The notes under the pieces were generated by a model, which was not told the DNA's origin, ran no database searches, and was given only the letters and a program-made list of their open reading frames with translations. Positions 17,095-27,481 of a stretch of DNA of 64,000 bases are shown here, piece after piece. Position 1 is the stretch's first letter. Each line of letters opens with the position of its first letter. Source of the DNA: Burkholderiaceae bacterium. GTDB taxonomy: Bacteria > Pseudomonadota > Gammaproteobacteria > Burkholderiales > Burkholderiaceae_E. The stretch covers positions 1-64,000 of the forward strand of contig JAMLIN010000003.1 of assembly GCA_023954135.1 (NCBI GenBank), read 5' to 3'. The position numbers and the translations under genes were made by a program.

Positions 17095-19607
17095 GAGGCT
17101 GTCCGGTCCAGGTCCAGCTCGAGGTTCTGGCCGGGGCCCGGATCGGCGAAGAACGAGTCGCCGGCACGCGCCGCCATGGCGTGGAGCGTCGCCGTGGTTT
17201 CCTCGAGGAACGCATCGTCGACGGCGCTCGCCCGGCTTTGCGCGAAGCGCGCCTGCAGGCGCCCGGCCTGCGCCTCGAGCTCGTCCGGCATGTCGCCACC
17301 CGTGCGGACCGTGAGCGCGGCGGCGTGCTCGCGGATACGGCCGATCTGGAACGCGACCGAGCGCGGGTTGCCGGGATCGAGCACGGCCAGATCGAGCACC
17401 GTCGCCCGCGAAGCCTGGATGGAGTAGCGCTGGCGATAGGTTATCGAGCTGTCGATCAGCTCGAGCAGGACGTCGCAGCCCAGGGGCACCATGGCGCTCG
17501 CGGCGAAGCGCAGGGCGAAGCTCGTCGTCGCCGCGGCCCTCTCGATGCGCCGGCCGGTCTCGAGGAACAGCCATGCGCTCTGGCGGCTCATGTTCTCCTG
17601 CGCCAGGCCCGAGAAGGCCGATACGAGACGCAGCGACTGTCCGATCCGTTCGGCGAGCTCGGACTCGGTCGGCGCCGGTCCGTAGGGCGCGCGGACGAGC
17701 GCATCGAGATCGCGCAGCGCGCGCCAGCCGTCGGGCGAGAACCGATCCCGCACCCTTGCCGCGGCATTGAACGCCGGCCCGACGATGCGCGGCAGGTTCG
17801 CGCAGGCCATGCGGGCGACATCCATCGGCCCCGCGTCGGGATCGACGGCGTCGAGGACGTCGAGCTCGGCCAGGGCGGCGGCCAGCGCCCCCTGGACCGG
17901 CGCGGCCTGGTCGGGCTCTTCGGTCATCCTGCCGATGTAGGCGCGCAGGAGCCTCAGGGCGGCATCGATACGCTCGACATAGCGACCGAGCCAGAAGAAG
18001 TTGTCGCCCGCCCGTGACGGCAAGGCTCCGGTGTGGCGCCGGACGACGGCGCCATCGTCGCCCGGCAGGAGGCTCTTCGAGTCCACCCGCCCGTCCGCGA
18101 TGACCCAGACGTCGGCCGACCGGCCGCCCGCCAGCAGCGAGATCGCGCGCGGGTCCTCGCCCGGCGAGACCCGGCAGAACGCACCCGGCATCACCTTCCA
18201 GCCATGCCGGGTCCGGGCGACGAACACTCGCAGCAGGAATGGCCGTGGCTGCAGGCACTTGCCATCCCAGACCGGCATCGTCGACAGCTTCAGCATCTCC
18301 TGTCCCACGAAGTCGATCCCCCGGCGCCCGATGGCGGCGAGAAGCCGGGCCCGGGCCGGCGCATCGAGCTCGGCCGTCGCCACGGGCGCATCCGGCAGGC
18401 CTTCCTCGGACACGGCGGTCTCGTAGGCGGGTGCGATCACGAGCCGGTCGAACTCGTCGAGCACGAAGCGCCGCCCGGCCGCCTCGCCACACCACCAGCT
18501 CGCGATGCCCGGAAGGGCCAGCGGACGTCCGAGCAGGCGTTCGGCAATCCGCGGCATGAAGGCGAGCAGGACCCGCGATTGCGCGAACCCCGCCCCGAGC
18601 GAGTTGGCGATCCTGAGATTGCCGGCGCGAATCGCCCTGACCAGCCCCGGCACACCGATCTGCGAAGCCGAGTCGAGGACGAGCGGATCGGCGGCCGATG
18701 CATCGAGTCGGCGCCAGAGGACATCGATCGCCTGCAGGCCCTTCACCGTCCGGACGTAGGCCATGGCGTCGCGTACCGTCAGGTCGCCCCCTTCGACCAG
18801 GAGCAGGCCGAGGTAGCGGGCGAGATAGGCATGCTCGAAATAGGCCTGGTTCAGGATTCCCGGCGTCAGCAGGCCGACCCGCGCGGACGAGCCGCCGCCG
18901 AGCCCGGCGAGCGCGGCGCGGAACAGGTCGAAGAAGTTGGCCAGCCGGTGGACCCGCATCCCGCGAAAGATCGTGGGCAAGGCATGCTCGATCGCCATCC
19001 GGTTCTGCAGCGCATAGGCGGAGCCCCAGGGCGCATCGGCACGGTCCTCGAGAACCCGCCACTGTCCATCCGGGCCCCGGCCGAGATCGGCCGCGTAGAA
19101 CATCAGGTGCGTCCGGCTTCGATCGGGGTCGACCATCGGCCGCAGGAAGTCGGGGCTTCCCGCGACCACCGCGGCCGGCAGCACACCCTCGCGCACCAGG
19201 GACTGCGGACCATGGATGTCCCTCAGGATGGCTTCGAGCACCTCGGCCCGCTCGACCAGGCCCGCGCTCAGCTTCGCCCATTGTCCCGGCGCCATCAGCA
19301 AGGGCATGTGGGCAAGCGGCCACGGACGCTCCGCGCGATCGGCTTCTTCATAGGCCCGATAGAACACGCCGGCTTCGTGCATGTACCGATCGGCCCCCGC
19401 GAACCGACGCTCGATCTCGCCGGGCCCGAGGGCGCCGAGCATCCCGAGGAAGCGCTGCCAATGCGGCAAGGGTCGACCATCGGGCCCGAGCATCTCGTCC
19501 GGGACGCCGGGCAGCGGCCGGTAAGCCTCGACGAGAGCATCGAAGTCCACACCGGGGGCGTGCTGCGTGACGGGCATCCAGGGTTCCGTGAATCGGCCGG
19601 GGCTCAT
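17091..19607 (-). CDS. Circularly permuted ATP-grasp / alpha-E domain fusion protein
   Basis: 838 aa from the ATG at 19607 (19577 is an equally reasonable start). The N-terminal half, to about residue 490, is the DUF404/DUF407 circularly permuted ATP-grasp enzyme: YRPLPGVPDEMLGPDGRPLP, VLEDRADAPWGSAYALQNR, LTPGILNQAYFEHAYLARYLG, and the GKCLQPRPFLLRVF region. The C-terminal part, from about 525, is the alpha-E (DUF403) helical domain: NFFWLGRYVERIDAALRLLRAYIG and a DSSITYRQRY block. Many genomes encode these as two proteins; here they are one. ATP-grasp homologues ligate carboxylates to amines, so a peptide ligase with a dedicated transglutaminase-fold partner is the working idea. Confidence 0.87.
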   Translation of the reverse strand: MSPGRFTEPWMPVTQHAPGVDFDALVEAYRPLPGVPDEMLGPDGRPLPHWQRFLGMLGALGPGEIERRFAGADRYMHEAGVFYRAYEEADRAERPWPLAHMPLLMAPGQWAKLSAGLVERAEVLEAILRDIHGPQSLVREGVLPAAVVAGSPDFLRPMVDPDRSRTHLMFYAADLGRGPDGQWRVLEDRADAPWGSAYALQNRMAIEHALPTIFRGMRVHRLANFFDLFRAALAGLGGGSSARVGLLTPGILNQAYFEHAYLARYLGLLLVEGGDLTVRDAMAYVRTVKGLQAIDVLWRRLDASAADPLVLDSASQIGVPGLVRAIRAGNLRIANSLGAGFAQSRVLLAFMPRIAERLLGRPLALPGIASWWCGEAAGRRFVLDEFDRLVIAPAYETAVSEEGLPDAPVATAELDAPARARLLAAIGRRGIDFVGQEMLKLSTMPVWDGKCLQPRPFLLRVFVARTRHGWKVMPGAFCRVSPGEDPRAISLLAGGRSADVWVIADGRVDSKSLLPGDDGAVVRRHTGALPSRAGDNFFWLGRYVERIDAALRLLRAYIGRMTEEPDQAAPVQGALAAALAELDVLDAVDPDAGPMDVARMACANLPRIVGPAFNAAARVRDRFSPDGWRALRDLDALVRAPYGPAPTESELAERIGQSLRLVSAFSGLAQENMSRQSAWLFLETGRRIERAAATTSFALRFAASAMVPLGCDVLLELIDSSITYRQRYSIQASRATVLDLAVLDPGNPRSVAFQIGRIREHAAALTVRTGGDMPDELEAQAGRLQARFAQSRASAVDDAFLEETTATLHAMAARAGDSFFADPGPGQNLELDLDRTAS

Positions 19608-19882
19608 GTTACACAGAACCCGCGACCGGCCGGCGGCCTGTTCGCGGCGCAATATCGACAACCCTTCGGGCCGTCACCGGACACGGGACGATTCGCCGTC
19701 TCCATCCGGGCGAAATCCCCGGCTCCGTTCGCCGAACGTTCCATTCCGGCCGCGACCGCGAGCCGCCCCCTCGGAATACCACAGGACATCGGCCGTTCGG
19801 CCGACTTTACGCGGGCGCTCCGCTGCCATAGCGTGATCGTCCACTCGTAACAACAAGAAACAAGAACAAGGAGGACGCTTCC
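19608..19882. other. Divergent intergenic region upstream of the LuxR-type regulator
   Basis: 275 bp between two divergent genes. It becomes relatively AT-rich close to the plus-strand gene (CGTAACAACAAGAAACAAG before the ribosome site). TTTACG at about 19804 with a TAGCGT 17 bp later is a weak sigma70 candidate. No repeat or RNA gene is visible. Confidence 0.3.
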
Positions 19883-20581
19883 ATGTTGGATACCCCGACC
19901 AAGGTATCGACGAACCGGCCAGACGGTCCGCAGTTCCTGCTCGTCGATGATCATCCCATCCTGCGCGATGCGATCAGCCAGACCCTGTCCGACCTGCTTC
20001 CCGGCAGCCGCACCGACCTCGCCACATCCATCCAGGAATCGAAGCACCGGCTCGCCACGGGCCGCCGCTACGACTACGTCCTGCTCGACCTCCAGCTGCC
20101 CGATTCGGCGGGCTTCGACAGCCTCACCCGGATGCGCGCGGTCGTGCCCGATACGCCGATCATCGTGGTCTCGGGCGAATCCAGCCGAGATGTCATCGTC
20201 CGCTGCCTCGAGATGGGCGTGCTCGGCTACATCCCGAAATCCCTGCAGGCCGACGTGGTGCGCCACGCCCTTCGCCTTGCCATCTCGGGCGAGGTGTACG
20301 TGCCTCGCGAAGCGCTCGTCGCGACGGGCGCCGAACGCCACCCGAGACCGCCCGCCCTCGATCCGCGCAATCCGCGTGCCCTCGGGCTCACCGCACGGCA
20401 GGTCGACGTCCTTCGCCTCATGATGCAGGGCTTGCCGAACAAGCTCATCTGCCGGGAGCTCCAGCTCGCCGAAGGCACGGTGAAGGTGCATGTCAGCGCG
20501 GTCCTGCGCGCGCTTGCGGTTACCAGCCGAACCCAGGCGGTGATCACCGCCCGCGACGTCGGAGTCGAGTTCGATCACTGA
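19883..20581 (+). CDS. NarL/FixJ-family response regulator
   Basis: 232 aa. Receiver domain: FLLVDDHPILRDA (acidic pair), phospho-acceptor D69 in YVLLDLQLPDSAGF, switch Ser in IIVVSGES, and Lys in LGYIPKSL. LuxR-type HTH: GLTARQVDVLRLMMQGLPNKLI and GTVKVHVSAVLRAL at about residues 168-225. Expected to bind DNA when phosphorylated. There is no kinase beside it, so it is an orphan; the hybrid kinase at 31.6-34.2 kb has its own receiver and is not an obvious partner. A strong AAGGAGGA ribosome site precedes the ATG. Confidence 0.92.
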   Translation: MLDTPTKVSTNRPDGPQFLLVDDHPILRDAISQTLSDLLPGSRTDLATSIQESKHRLATGRRYDYVLLDLQLPDSAGFDSLTRMRAVVPDTPIIVVSGESSRDVIVRCLEMGVLGYIPKSLQADVVRHALRLAISGEVYVPREALVATGAERHPRPPALDPRNPRALGLTARQVDVLRLMMQGLPNKLICRELQLAEGTVKVHVSAVLRALAVTSRTQAVITARDVGVEFDH

Positions 20582-20787
20582 AAGCTCGTGTCGGCCCCGG
20601 AAAAGGCCAGGGTTTCGGGCGAGGTGCAGGAAAACACCCGCCCGGGCGAGCTGCCCCGCCCTCCGGGACCGCGAGCTTCCCGGCCGAGGACTCCGGTCGA
20701 GGAAGCGCGGCCGATGGTACGCTTGGTCGCCGCCCGCCGATGGGCCCGACCATCGGACGCAACGACATCCGCCGCGAGGTACCCGAC

Positions 20788-21429
20788 ATGGAATCCAGGA
20801 ATCCCGCCGACAGCCCTCGGCTCGAGTGCTTCTTCGACTGCTCCAGCCCCTGGACGTATCTCGGCTTCCACAACCTGCCGGCTGTTGCCGCCCGCGCGGG
20901 CGTCACCGTGCGCTGGCGCCCCTTCCTGGTCGGCGGAGTCTTCAACACCATCAATCCCACCGTGTATGCGTCTCGCGAACGGCCGGTCCCCGCCAAGCAG
21001 GCCTACATGCTGAAGAACCTCCGTGACTGGGCGGCGCTCGCCGGCGTCGAGATCCGCTTTCCCCCGACGGTGTTCCCGGTCAACAGCGTCCGGGTCATGC
21101 GCGCCTGTGTCGCCCTCCAGGACGATCCGGCGATGCCGCGCCTTGCGCGGGCCGCGTTCGAGGCCTACTTCGGTTCCGACGTCGATATCTCCACCGAGGC
21201 AGCCTTTCGCGACATCTGCGAAGTCGCGGGGCTCGATCCCGACGAGATGCTCGCGCGGGCCGACAGCGAACAGGCGCGGGCCGGGCTGCGGGAGAACACC
21301 GACGAGCTGATCCGTCGCGGCGGCTTCGGCTCCCCGACGATGTTCGTCGATGGCGGCGACATGTATTTCGGCAACGACGCCCTGCCGCTCGTCGAGGCAG
21401 CGCTGGCGCGCGCCGGCAGCTCGAAGTGA
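20788..21429 (+). CDS. DsbA-family 2-hydroxychromene-2-carboxylate isomerase-like protein
   Basis: 213 aa. A thioredoxin-fold protein of the HCCA isomerase/kappa-GST group. LECFFDCSSPWTYLGFHNLPAVAA places a Ser where these enzymes activate glutathione; then WRPFLVGGVFN, FPVNSVRVMRACVAL, and the C-terminal GGFGSPTMFVDGGDMYFGNDAL. Known members isomerise an intermediate of naphthalene-type degradation, but no aromatic-degradation genes are nearby, so the substrate is open. The ATG at 20788 has a GAGGT ribosome site. It shares GTGA with the downstream EamA gene, so the two are coupled. Confidence 0.82.
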   Translation: MESRNPADSPRLECFFDCSSPWTYLGFHNLPAVAARAGVTVRWRPFLVGGVFNTINPTVYASRERPVPAKQAYMLKNLRDWAALAGVEIRFPPTVFPVNSVRVMRACVALQDDPAMPRLARAAFEAYFGSDVDISTEAAFRDICEVAGLDPDEMLARADSEQARAGLRENTDELIRRGGFGSPTMFVDGGDMYFGNDALPLVEAALARAGSSK

Positions 21430-22379
21430 GCGCGACCGGGCCGCTCGTACGTCAGGCGACGAACGATTCCGGGAACGCCTGGATTCTCGGCACGACGTTC
21501 TTCCTGTTCTCGGCCCTGTGCTGGGGCATGAACGTGCCGATGATGACCCGTCTGTTCGCGACCTGGGATCCCTACTTCCTGTCACCGCTGCGGGTCCTGA
21601 TCGCGAGCATGGCGCTTGCGCTGCTGGTCGTCCTCACCGGCGGCGTCCGCGAGCTCGCCTGGTCGATCCGGCCAGGCCGGGCCTTCCTGCTCGCCTTGCC
21701 GTTGGCGGTCTTTTTCTTCTTCTACGCGCTCGGGCTCCAGTTCTCGAACCCGATCACCGCGGCCGCGATCATGGCCGGCTCCCCGGTCTATGCCGCGCTG
21801 ACCCTGCGCCTGCTGACCGGCGCACGGCTCGAGCGCGGCTTCGTGCCGGCCGCGGCCCTGACCGGCATCGGCGCCTGGATCGCCGTCCAGGGGCGCCCGG
21901 CGCTGGCCGGCGCATCCTTCGGCGTCGGCGGCGGAGAGCTGCTGATGCTGCTCGCGCTCATCGCCTGGAACATCTACTCGATCGGCGCCCAACGCTGGTT
22001 TCCGCCCGACACCAGCCAGTTGCGCCGCACCTATGTGGTCACCCTCGCCGCCCTGCCCTGGCTGCTCGTCGCCTGGCTGTGCGCCTGGGGATCCGGTATC
22101 GCCGGCGCGCCGAGGCTCGATCCGGGCGCCGAAGCAATCATCCTGCTGCTGGTCACCGCCGTTTTCGCCACCGGGCTGGCCAGCTATACCTGGAACCTGG
22201 GCGTCGAACGGGCCGGCCTCGCGGCCGGCTCCCTCTGGCAGAACATGGTGCCGATCTTCGCCGTCCTCGTCTCGATGCTCTACGGCATCTTCCCCACGAT
22301 CCAGCAGGTGATCGGCGGCGCGATCGTCCTCTGCGGCGTGCTCTACATGCAGTGGCGGCGCATCAGGCAGGGGATGTGA
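21426..22379 (+). CDS. EamA/DMT-family transporter
   Basis: 317 aa, GTG start overlapping the stop of the isomerase-like gene. About ten transmembrane helices in two EamA repeats: TTFFLFSALCWGMNVPMM begins the first, and LMLLALIAWNIYSIGAQRW begins the second. Drug/metabolite transporters of this kind usually export amino acids or other small metabolites; the substrate is not predictable. Translational coupling with the glutathione-dependent isomerase homologue suggests both handle the same compound. The 3' end overlaps the convergent TetR gene by 17 bp. Confidence 0.87.
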   Translation: MSATGPLVRQATNDSGNAWILGTTFFLFSALCWGMNVPMMTRLFATWDPYFLSPLRVLIASMALALLVVLTGGVRELAWSIRPGRAFLLALPLAVFFFFYALGLQFSNPITAAAIMAGSPVYAALTLRLLTGARLERGFVPAAALTGIGAWIAVQGRPALAGASFGVGGGELLMLLALIAWNIYSIGAQRWFPPDTSQLRRTYVVTLAALPWLLVAWLCAWGSGIAGAPRLDPGAEAIILLLVTAVFATGLASYTWNLGVERAGLAAGSLWQNMVPIFAVLVSMLYGIFPTIQQVIGGAIVLCGVLYMQWRRIRQGM

Positions 22380-23649
22380 GGATTCCCTCGAAGACCGGCT
22401 TGAGATAAAGGTCGAGAAGCCGGTCCGGCGGAGCGCCCGGCACCCAGTGGTGCAGCTCCGCCATCGCGTTGACGCTGCCGCTGACCAGCTGCGCGGCGAT
22501 GCCCGGATCGAGCGGCCGGATGGAGCCATCGATCATCCCGACGACGATCATGTCGGCGATCCGCTCGGTGAGCTGGAACATCCGGCGATAGGCATCGGCC
22601 CTGCCGTCGGAGGCCGGCAGCGCGCCCAGTGCGCCGACGCGCAGTAGCGGACCGAGGGAAGAGATCTGCAATTGCCCGAGCGAGCGCGACATCGCGCAGA
22701 CCTGGTCCCATCCGTGCAGGGGCAAGGCCTGAGCCTCGGCTGCGGCGCGCCGAATCGCCGACAGCGTGCGTTCGAAGCACGCGAGGATCAGATCGTCCTT
22801 GTGCTCGATATGATGATAGAAGGAACCCTTGGTGACGTTGAGGCGGGCCGAGATCCGGTTGACCGAAGCGCCGCGATAGCCCTTCTCGTTCAGCAGTCCG
22901 GTCGCCGCCCGCAGAAACCTGTCGTTCGGGGTATCGGTTGCGTCGACCAGGATCCATCCCTGTTCGGGTCCCCGGGCTCGCCAGGCCGATTCCGGAGATC
23001 CGAGACCATCGACGATCAGGTCGGCCAGACGTGCACCGATCCGGGTGTACTGGTCGGGCTCGACCCGCTTGATCCATGCCCGCATGAAGAGCGCTGCCGA
23101 CAGGAGCATGTGGGTTCGGGCGTTGAGGTCGGCCCGGGTGAGCCCTGCGGTCTCCGGCCCGACCAGCAGTGCCCGTACCGCGCGGAACACGTCGACATAG
23201 ACTCGATGGACCTCGACTCCCGTCCGTCCTCCAAGCGTGCGCAACTCGCTGAACACGACCAGTGGCGGACGGTCGCCGGTCGCGATGTCGGCCAGCAGCG
23301 CGGCCTGACCGACCAGGTAGGCCTCCACTCGTCCAGCTACCGTTGGATGGATGGCGGCGTCGCGGATCTCCTCGAGCTGCGCCACGATCGACCGATGGAA
23401 GCAGGCCGAGACGAGATCCTCCTTGCGGCGGTAGTAGTAGGTCACGCTGTTGGTGGCAAGGCCGACCCGATCCGCGATGCCGGCGAGCGTGCCGCCACCG
23501 ATGCCCAGTTCGTTGAAGACCAGCGCCGCAGCCGCGAGGATGTCCTGACGCTTGCGCAGGTAGCGACTGGTCGGGCCCTCATCGTGCTGGATCGCGGCCC
23601 CGGCTGATCCTGGACTTCGGGACTCCTGCCTCGGGGTCGGCGCTCTCAT
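22363..23649 (-). CDS. Tandem TetR/AcrR-type regulator (two repressor units in one chain)
   Basis: 428 aa, twice the normal TetR length. The first DNA-binding domain is at about residues 32-78 (ILAAAALVFNELGIGGGTLAGIADRVG, then VTYYYRRKEDLV). A full effector-binding region follows. A second TetR HTH is at about 243-290 (FLRAATGLLNEKGYRGASVNRISARL, then GSFYHHIEHKDDLI), again followed by a ligand domain. Both HTHs look functional, so the protein could act as a covalent pseudo-dimer. It lies 49 bp downstream of the dpp operon on the same strand, so it may be cotranscribed with it; an acyl-CoA or peptide effector would be a guess. Confidence 0.87.
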   Translation of the reverse strand: MRAPTPRQESRSPGSAGAAIQHDEGPTSRYLRKRQDILAAAALVFNELGIGGGTLAGIADRVGLATNSVTYYYRRKEDLVSACFHRSIVAQLEEIRDAAIHPTVAGRVEAYLVGQAALLADIATGDRPPLVVFSELRTLGGRTGVEVHRVYVDVFRAVRALLVGPETAGLTRADLNARTHMLLSAALFMRAWIKRVEPDQYTRIGARLADLIVDGLGSPESAWRARGPEQGWILVDATDTPNDRFLRAATGLLNEKGYRGASVNRISARLNVTKGSFYHHIEHKDDLILACFERTLSAIRRAAAEAQALPLHGWDQVCAMSRSLGQLQISSLGPLLRVGALGALPASDGRADAYRRMFQLTERIADMIVVGMIDGSIRPLDPGIAAQLVSGSVNAMAELHHWVPGAPPDRLLDLYLKPVFEGILTSPA

Positions 23650-23698
23650 GATCGATTCACGCTTCGGATGTAAGGGAGATCGAGATCGCGAAGGTACC

Positions 23699-24746
23699 TC
23701 AACCCGGCGCCGGATGGAGATGACATGCCACAGACCGGGTATCGTCGAGCGCCACCAGGGCCGGGTCGGCCTCGCGGCAGATAGGCATGACGGCCGGGCA
23801 CCGGGTATGGAAACGGCATCCCGACGGTGGGTTCAGGGCACTGGGCACCTCGCCGCTCACCACCATGCGCGGACGCTCCGCTTCGGCCACCGGATCGGCG
23901 ACCGGAATCGCCGACAGCAACGCCTGGGTGTAGGGATGCAGCGGCTCCCGGTAGAGGTCGTCCCGGCCGGCGATCTCGACGATCCGCCCGAGGTACATCA
24001 CCGCGATCCGGTCGCTGATGTGGCGCACCACCGCCAGATCGTGCGCTACGAAGACATAGCTGAGCCCCAGTCGCTGCTGCAGGTCCATCAGCAGGTTGAC
24101 CACCTGGGCCTGGATCGAGACATCGAGCGCCGACACCGGTTCGTCGCAGATGAGCAGGTTCGGCTCGAGCGCCAGGGAGCGCGCGATCCCGATGCGCTGG
24201 CGCTGCCCCCCGGAGAACTCGTGGGGATAACGGTCCGCCATGTACGGCAGCAGCCCCACGGTCGCAAGCATGCGATCGATCCGTTCGCGCATCTCGGCTT
24301 CGCTACCCGCCAGGCCATGCACCTCCAGCGGTTCGGCGATGATGTCGCGCACCTTCATGCGCGGATTGAGCGAACCGTAGGGATCCTGGTAGACCATCTG
24401 CACATGCCGGCGGAAGCCGCGCAACTGCCGCCGGTCATGATGCGTGACGTCCTCGCCCTCGTAGATGATCCGCCCACGGGTCACGTCGAGCATGCGCAGG
24501 ATCGCAAGGCCGGTAGTGGACTTGCCGCAGCCGCTCTCTCCCACCAGGCCGAGCGTTTCGCCGCGGCGCAGGGTGAAGCTGACGCCGTCGACCGCCTTGA
24601 CGGCACCGACCTGGCGCCGGATGAAAGTGCCGCTCAGCACCGGGAAGTGTATCGCGAGGTCCTCGACCCGAAGGATGTCGTCGGGCCGGCCGCCCGCAAC
24701 CACGGCGGGCTGGCCGGGCGCTGCATCCATGGTCCCGGAAGGCATT

Positions 24747-24760
<14 letters not shown>
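23699..24760 (-). CDS. Dipeptide/oligopeptide ABC transporter ATP-binding protein (DppF type)
   Basis: 353 aa from the ATG at 24760. Walker A GESGCGKST, Q-loop MVYQDPYGSLNP, signature FSGGQRQR, Walker B LLICDEP and H-loop VAHDL are intact. The C-terminus has the oligo_HPY cysteine region CRFHTRCPAVMPICREADP, which in this family can bind a 4Fe-4S cluster. It pairs with the DppD-type ATPase upstream. The start overlaps that gene by 14 bp; an in-frame upstream extension lacks conserved sequence and was not used. It energises peptide uptake at the cytosolic face. Confidence 0.93.
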
Positions 24761-25724
<964 letters not shown>

Positions 25725-25728
25725 GCGC

Positions 25729-27432
25729 TCAGAACCCCATCTTCTTCTTGAGTTCCTGGTCGATCCAGATACGGGCGTAGATCGGACCCGGACGGACCGC
25801 CCCGGCGCGCAGCTCGCCGCCGTAGTTCTTCACCCACGGCCACCAGGCGGTGTACTGGTAGCGCGTCGGCAGCCAGATGTAGGGTGCGGCATCGACGATC
25901 TCGCGCGTCATCTGCCTGATCATCTCCTGGCGCTTGCCCTCGTCACGCTCCTCGTAGAACGCCTGAATACGCTTGTCGTACTCGGGATCGGCCCACATCG
26001 ACGGATTCCAGGTCTGCTTCGTCATGAAGCTCTTGCGGATCGTCGTGGTCGGGTTGGTATGCCCGTTGTCCATGAAATACCCGGCCGTATGGGTCTTGGT
26101 GGTCATGGCCGACAGGAACGCGGCGTACTCCATCGGCTGGATCTCGACCTTCACCCCCACCTGCTCGAGGTAGGCGGCTACCAGCGGCAGCAGCTCCATG
26201 TGATCCGGGTTACAGGCGCAGACCTGGGTCTTGAAGCTGAAGCCCTTCGGATAACCGGCTTCGGCGAGCAGCTTCTTCGCTTTCTCGGGATCGTAGGTGA
26301 AGAGCTCCTTCACGGAGTCGGGCATCGCCTCGAGCGGCTCGAAGTAGCCGACGTAGTCGATATGCTGCGGATAGGCGAAGAGCTCGGCATTGCCGCCATA
26401 GAAGCTCTCGACGATCTCCTGCTTGTTGACCGCGTAGTTCAGCGCGCGGCGCACCCGGATGTCGTCGAACGGCTTGGTGTCGACCCGCATCGAGAGGAAG
26501 GTGCCGACCGTCGCGAGCCAGCGCGACCACTGCAGTTGGGGCGCGCTCTTCTTCAGCTCGTCGACCGCGCTCCAGCGCACCCATTCCAGCATGTCGATCT
26601 GGCCGGAACGCAACGCCGCATGCTGGGTCGATTCATCCTTGATCGTGCGGGTGACCAGCCGGTCGACGAAGGGCAGCTTGTATTCGGCCCCATCGATGCT
26701 CACCTTGTCCCAGTAGCCGGGGTTCTTGTCGTAGGTGACCGAATTGCCCTGCATGAAGTTGGTCACCATGAACGGACCCGTGCCGTTCACGTTGCGCCAG
26801 TTGGCGGGGCCGGCATCCACGACTTCCTTCGGGAAGACCGCCGAGTAGTAACCCCAGCCGAAACGGTAATCCCACTCGGAGAAGAAGTGCTTGAAGGTGA
26901 ACACGACCGTATGCTTGTCGGTCGCCTCGACCTTCTCGATATGGTCGAAGTAGGTCGGGATCCTCTTCGGGCTGGTATCGAGCCGGGTGTAGCTGAACAC
27001 CACATCATCGGCCACCAGCTCGCGGGCCTCCATCACCCCGGTCTTTGCCGGGAACATGATGCCCTTGCGCAACTTGATCTCGATGCGCAAGGGGTTTTCC
27101 TTCCACTCCCAGCTCTCGGCCAGCTCGCCACGGATCGCATCCGAAGGCAGCCAGGCATCGGCGAAGAACGAATGCTTGCCGCCGAGGCGCTTCGCCTTCG
27201 TCAGGTCCGCCGCGAAGAGCTGCTCGTAGACCTGGCCGGAGTCCTGGTTGATCTTCCAGTTCCAGTCGGTCGGATCCCAGGTCAGCACGCTCAGGGTCGG
27301 ATTGACCGTGGTGGTGGTCAGGGTGCCGCCGTACTGGGGTTTTTCCTGGGCCATCGCCGGCAAGGCGGTAGCCAGCGCCAGTGCCAGGGCACCGGCCGCG
27401 CCAAGGGCGCTGTTCGATGTTCGCTTCGCCAT
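25729..27432 (-). CDS. Peptide ABC transporter substrate-binding protein (family 5)
   Basis: 567 aa from the ATG at 27432, which has a GAGGAGA ribosome site. A Sec signal peptide ends near ALPAMAQ. The mature protein has the SBP_bac_5 pattern: YGGTLTTTT, LAESWEWKENPLRIEIKLRKGIMF, a GTGPFMVTNF block, RRALNYAVNKQEIVESF, and YDPEKAKKLLAEAGYPKGF. Periplasmic receptor for di- or oligopeptides or a related compound; members also take up nickel, opines and oligosaccharides, and specificity is not readable. It lies between the permease genes and the ATPase genes. Confidence 0.92.
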   Translation of the reverse strand: MAKRTSNSALGAAGALALALATALPAMAQEKPQYGGTLTTTTVNPTLSVLTWDPTDWNWKINQDSGQVYEQLFAADLTKAKRLGGKHSFFADAWLPSDAIRGELAESWEWKENPLRIEIKLRKGIMFPAKTGVMEARELVADDVVFSYTRLDTSPKRIPTYFDHIEKVEATDKHTVVFTFKHFFSEWDYRFGWGYYSAVFPKEVVDAGPANWRNVNGTGPFMVTNFMQGNSVTYDKNPGYWDKVSIDGAEYKLPFVDRLVTRTIKDESTQHAALRSGQIDMLEWVRWSAVDELKKSAPQLQWSRWLATVGTFLSMRVDTKPFDDIRVRRALNYAVNKQEIVESFYGGNAELFAYPQHIDYVGYFEPLEAMPDSVKELFTYDPEKAKKLLAEAGYPKGFSFKTQVCACNPDHMELLPLVAAYLEQVGVKVEIQPMEYAAFLSAMTTKTHTAGYFMDNGHTNPTTTIRKSFMTKQTWNPSMWADPEYDKRIQAFYEERDEGKRQEMIRQMTREIVDAAPYIWLPTRYQYTAWWPWVKNYGGELRAGAVRPGPIYARIWIDQELKKKMGF

Positions 27433-27481
27433 GTGTTGCGTCTCCTCGTATCGACTGGAAGCTGAAAAAGCGGGACGGGTT

